Of a DNA stretch of 6,017 nucleotides, positions 5,856-6,017 are shown in pieces. Below the pieces are notes generated by a model. That model was not told the DNA's origin. It made no database searches and was given only the letters and a program-made list of their open reading frames with translations. A program made the translations under genes and the position numbers. This DNA comes from an uncultured Collinsella sp. (GTDB lineage: Bacteria > Actinomycetota > Coriobacteriia > Coriobacteriales > Coriobacteriaceae), in NCBI GenBank assembly GCA_902475865.1, contig CABSBK010000077.1, positions 1-6,017 on the forward strand, given 5' to 3'. Each line of letters starts with the position of its first letter. Position 1 is the first letter of the stretch.

Positions 5856-5868
5856 TTCTTTTGGGACG
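5849..5868 (+). repeat. Short intergenic motif, copy C, over the queH stop codon
   Basis: AAAGTAGTTCTTTTGGGACG includes the TAG stop of queH (5853-5855). It is the best-conserved partner of copy A (16 of 20) and close to copy B, which also spans a stop codon. Function is unknown. No hairpin is evident. Confidence 0.4.
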
Positions 5869-5874
5869 TCAGCC

Positions 5875-5883
5875 TGCTAGGAT
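5875..5883 (+). promoter_or_regulatory. Putative extended -10 promoter element for queA
   Basis: TGCTAGGAT is an extended -10 (TGn plus TAGGAT, 4/6 to TATAAT). Transcription would begin near 5890, about 30 bases before the GTG start of queA. A poor -35 candidate TTCTTT lies at 5856-5861 with a 16-base spacer. queA may therefore be transcribed on its own as well as from upstream. Confidence 0.35.
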
Positions 5884-5919
5884 GTAGAGCGGACTTTAGC
5901 TATATAAGGAGTATCCGAC

Positions 5920-6017
5920 GTGTCTATGCGTACCGATGATTTTGATTACAACCTTCCTGAGGAACTGATTGCCCAGGCTCCTGCCGAGCCGCGCGACTCC
6001 TGCCGCCTGCTGGTGGT
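5920..6017 (+). CDS. queA: QueA, S-adenosylmethionine:tRNA ribosyltransferase-isomerase, N-terminal part only
   Basis: QueA moves the ribosyl part of S-adenosylmethionine onto preQ1 in tRNA and makes epoxyqueuosine, the substrate of QueH. Only 32 residues lie in the window before the right edge, but they are characteristic: [19 protein letters not shown] (7-25) followed by DSCRLLV (26-32), which lines up with the N-terminus of E. coli QueA (ELPESLIAHYP, then SSCRLL). The start is called at the GTG at 5920, because AAGGAG (5906-5911) is 8 bases before it. The in-frame ATG two codons later (5926) would be 14 bases away and is the alternative. The pairing with queH directly upstream supports both names. 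Confidence 0.93.
   Translation, partial: MSMRTDDFDYNLPEELIAQAPAEPRDSCRLLV

Overview
The window is a compact, high-GC bacterial chromosome segment made almost entirely of chromosomal-type genes. The GC-rich codon use, the protein sequence styles and the extended -10 promoter-like elements suggest a high-GC Gram-positive bacterium. My best guess is a Coriobacteriia member such as Collinsella. That is an impression from the sequence, not a database result.

Layout, left to right. Bases 1-815 (minus strand) hold the 5' part of an uncharacterised TIM-barrel protein gene that runs off the left edge. A 192-base gap (816-1007) carries divergent promoter-like elements. A tiny single-pass membrane protein gene follows on the plus strand (1008-1178). 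It converges on a NOL1/NOP2/Sun-family RNA m5C methyltransferase gene (1203-2306, minus). A 59-base gap upstream of that gene leads to a large methionyl-tRNA synthetase-family gene (2366-4516, minus), probably co-transcribed with it. A divergent promoter region (4517-4648) separates this from three plus-strand genes: a DUF3267-type membrane metalloprotease-like protein (4649-5218), queH (5280-5855) and the 5' end of queA (5920 to the right edge).

Functionally the window is mostly about tRNA and RNA: tRNA charging, RNA cytosine methylation and queuosine synthesis. QueA forms epoxyqueuosine on tRNA and QueH reduces it to queuosine, so these two neighbours carry out the last two steps of the pathway.

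The most notable observation is that the synthetase is clearly built on the MetRS plan but departs from it at several functional sites. The KMSKS loop reads KASSS, two expected methionine-pocket residues look changed, the anticodon-stacking Trp aligns with Lys, there are two inserted segments, and the C-terminal EMAP-like tRNA-binding domain is absent. Secondary points are a short GGGACG-containing motif in three intergenic gaps, a perfect 9-bp inverted repeat just before queH, and a possibly leaderless start for the DUF3267 gene.
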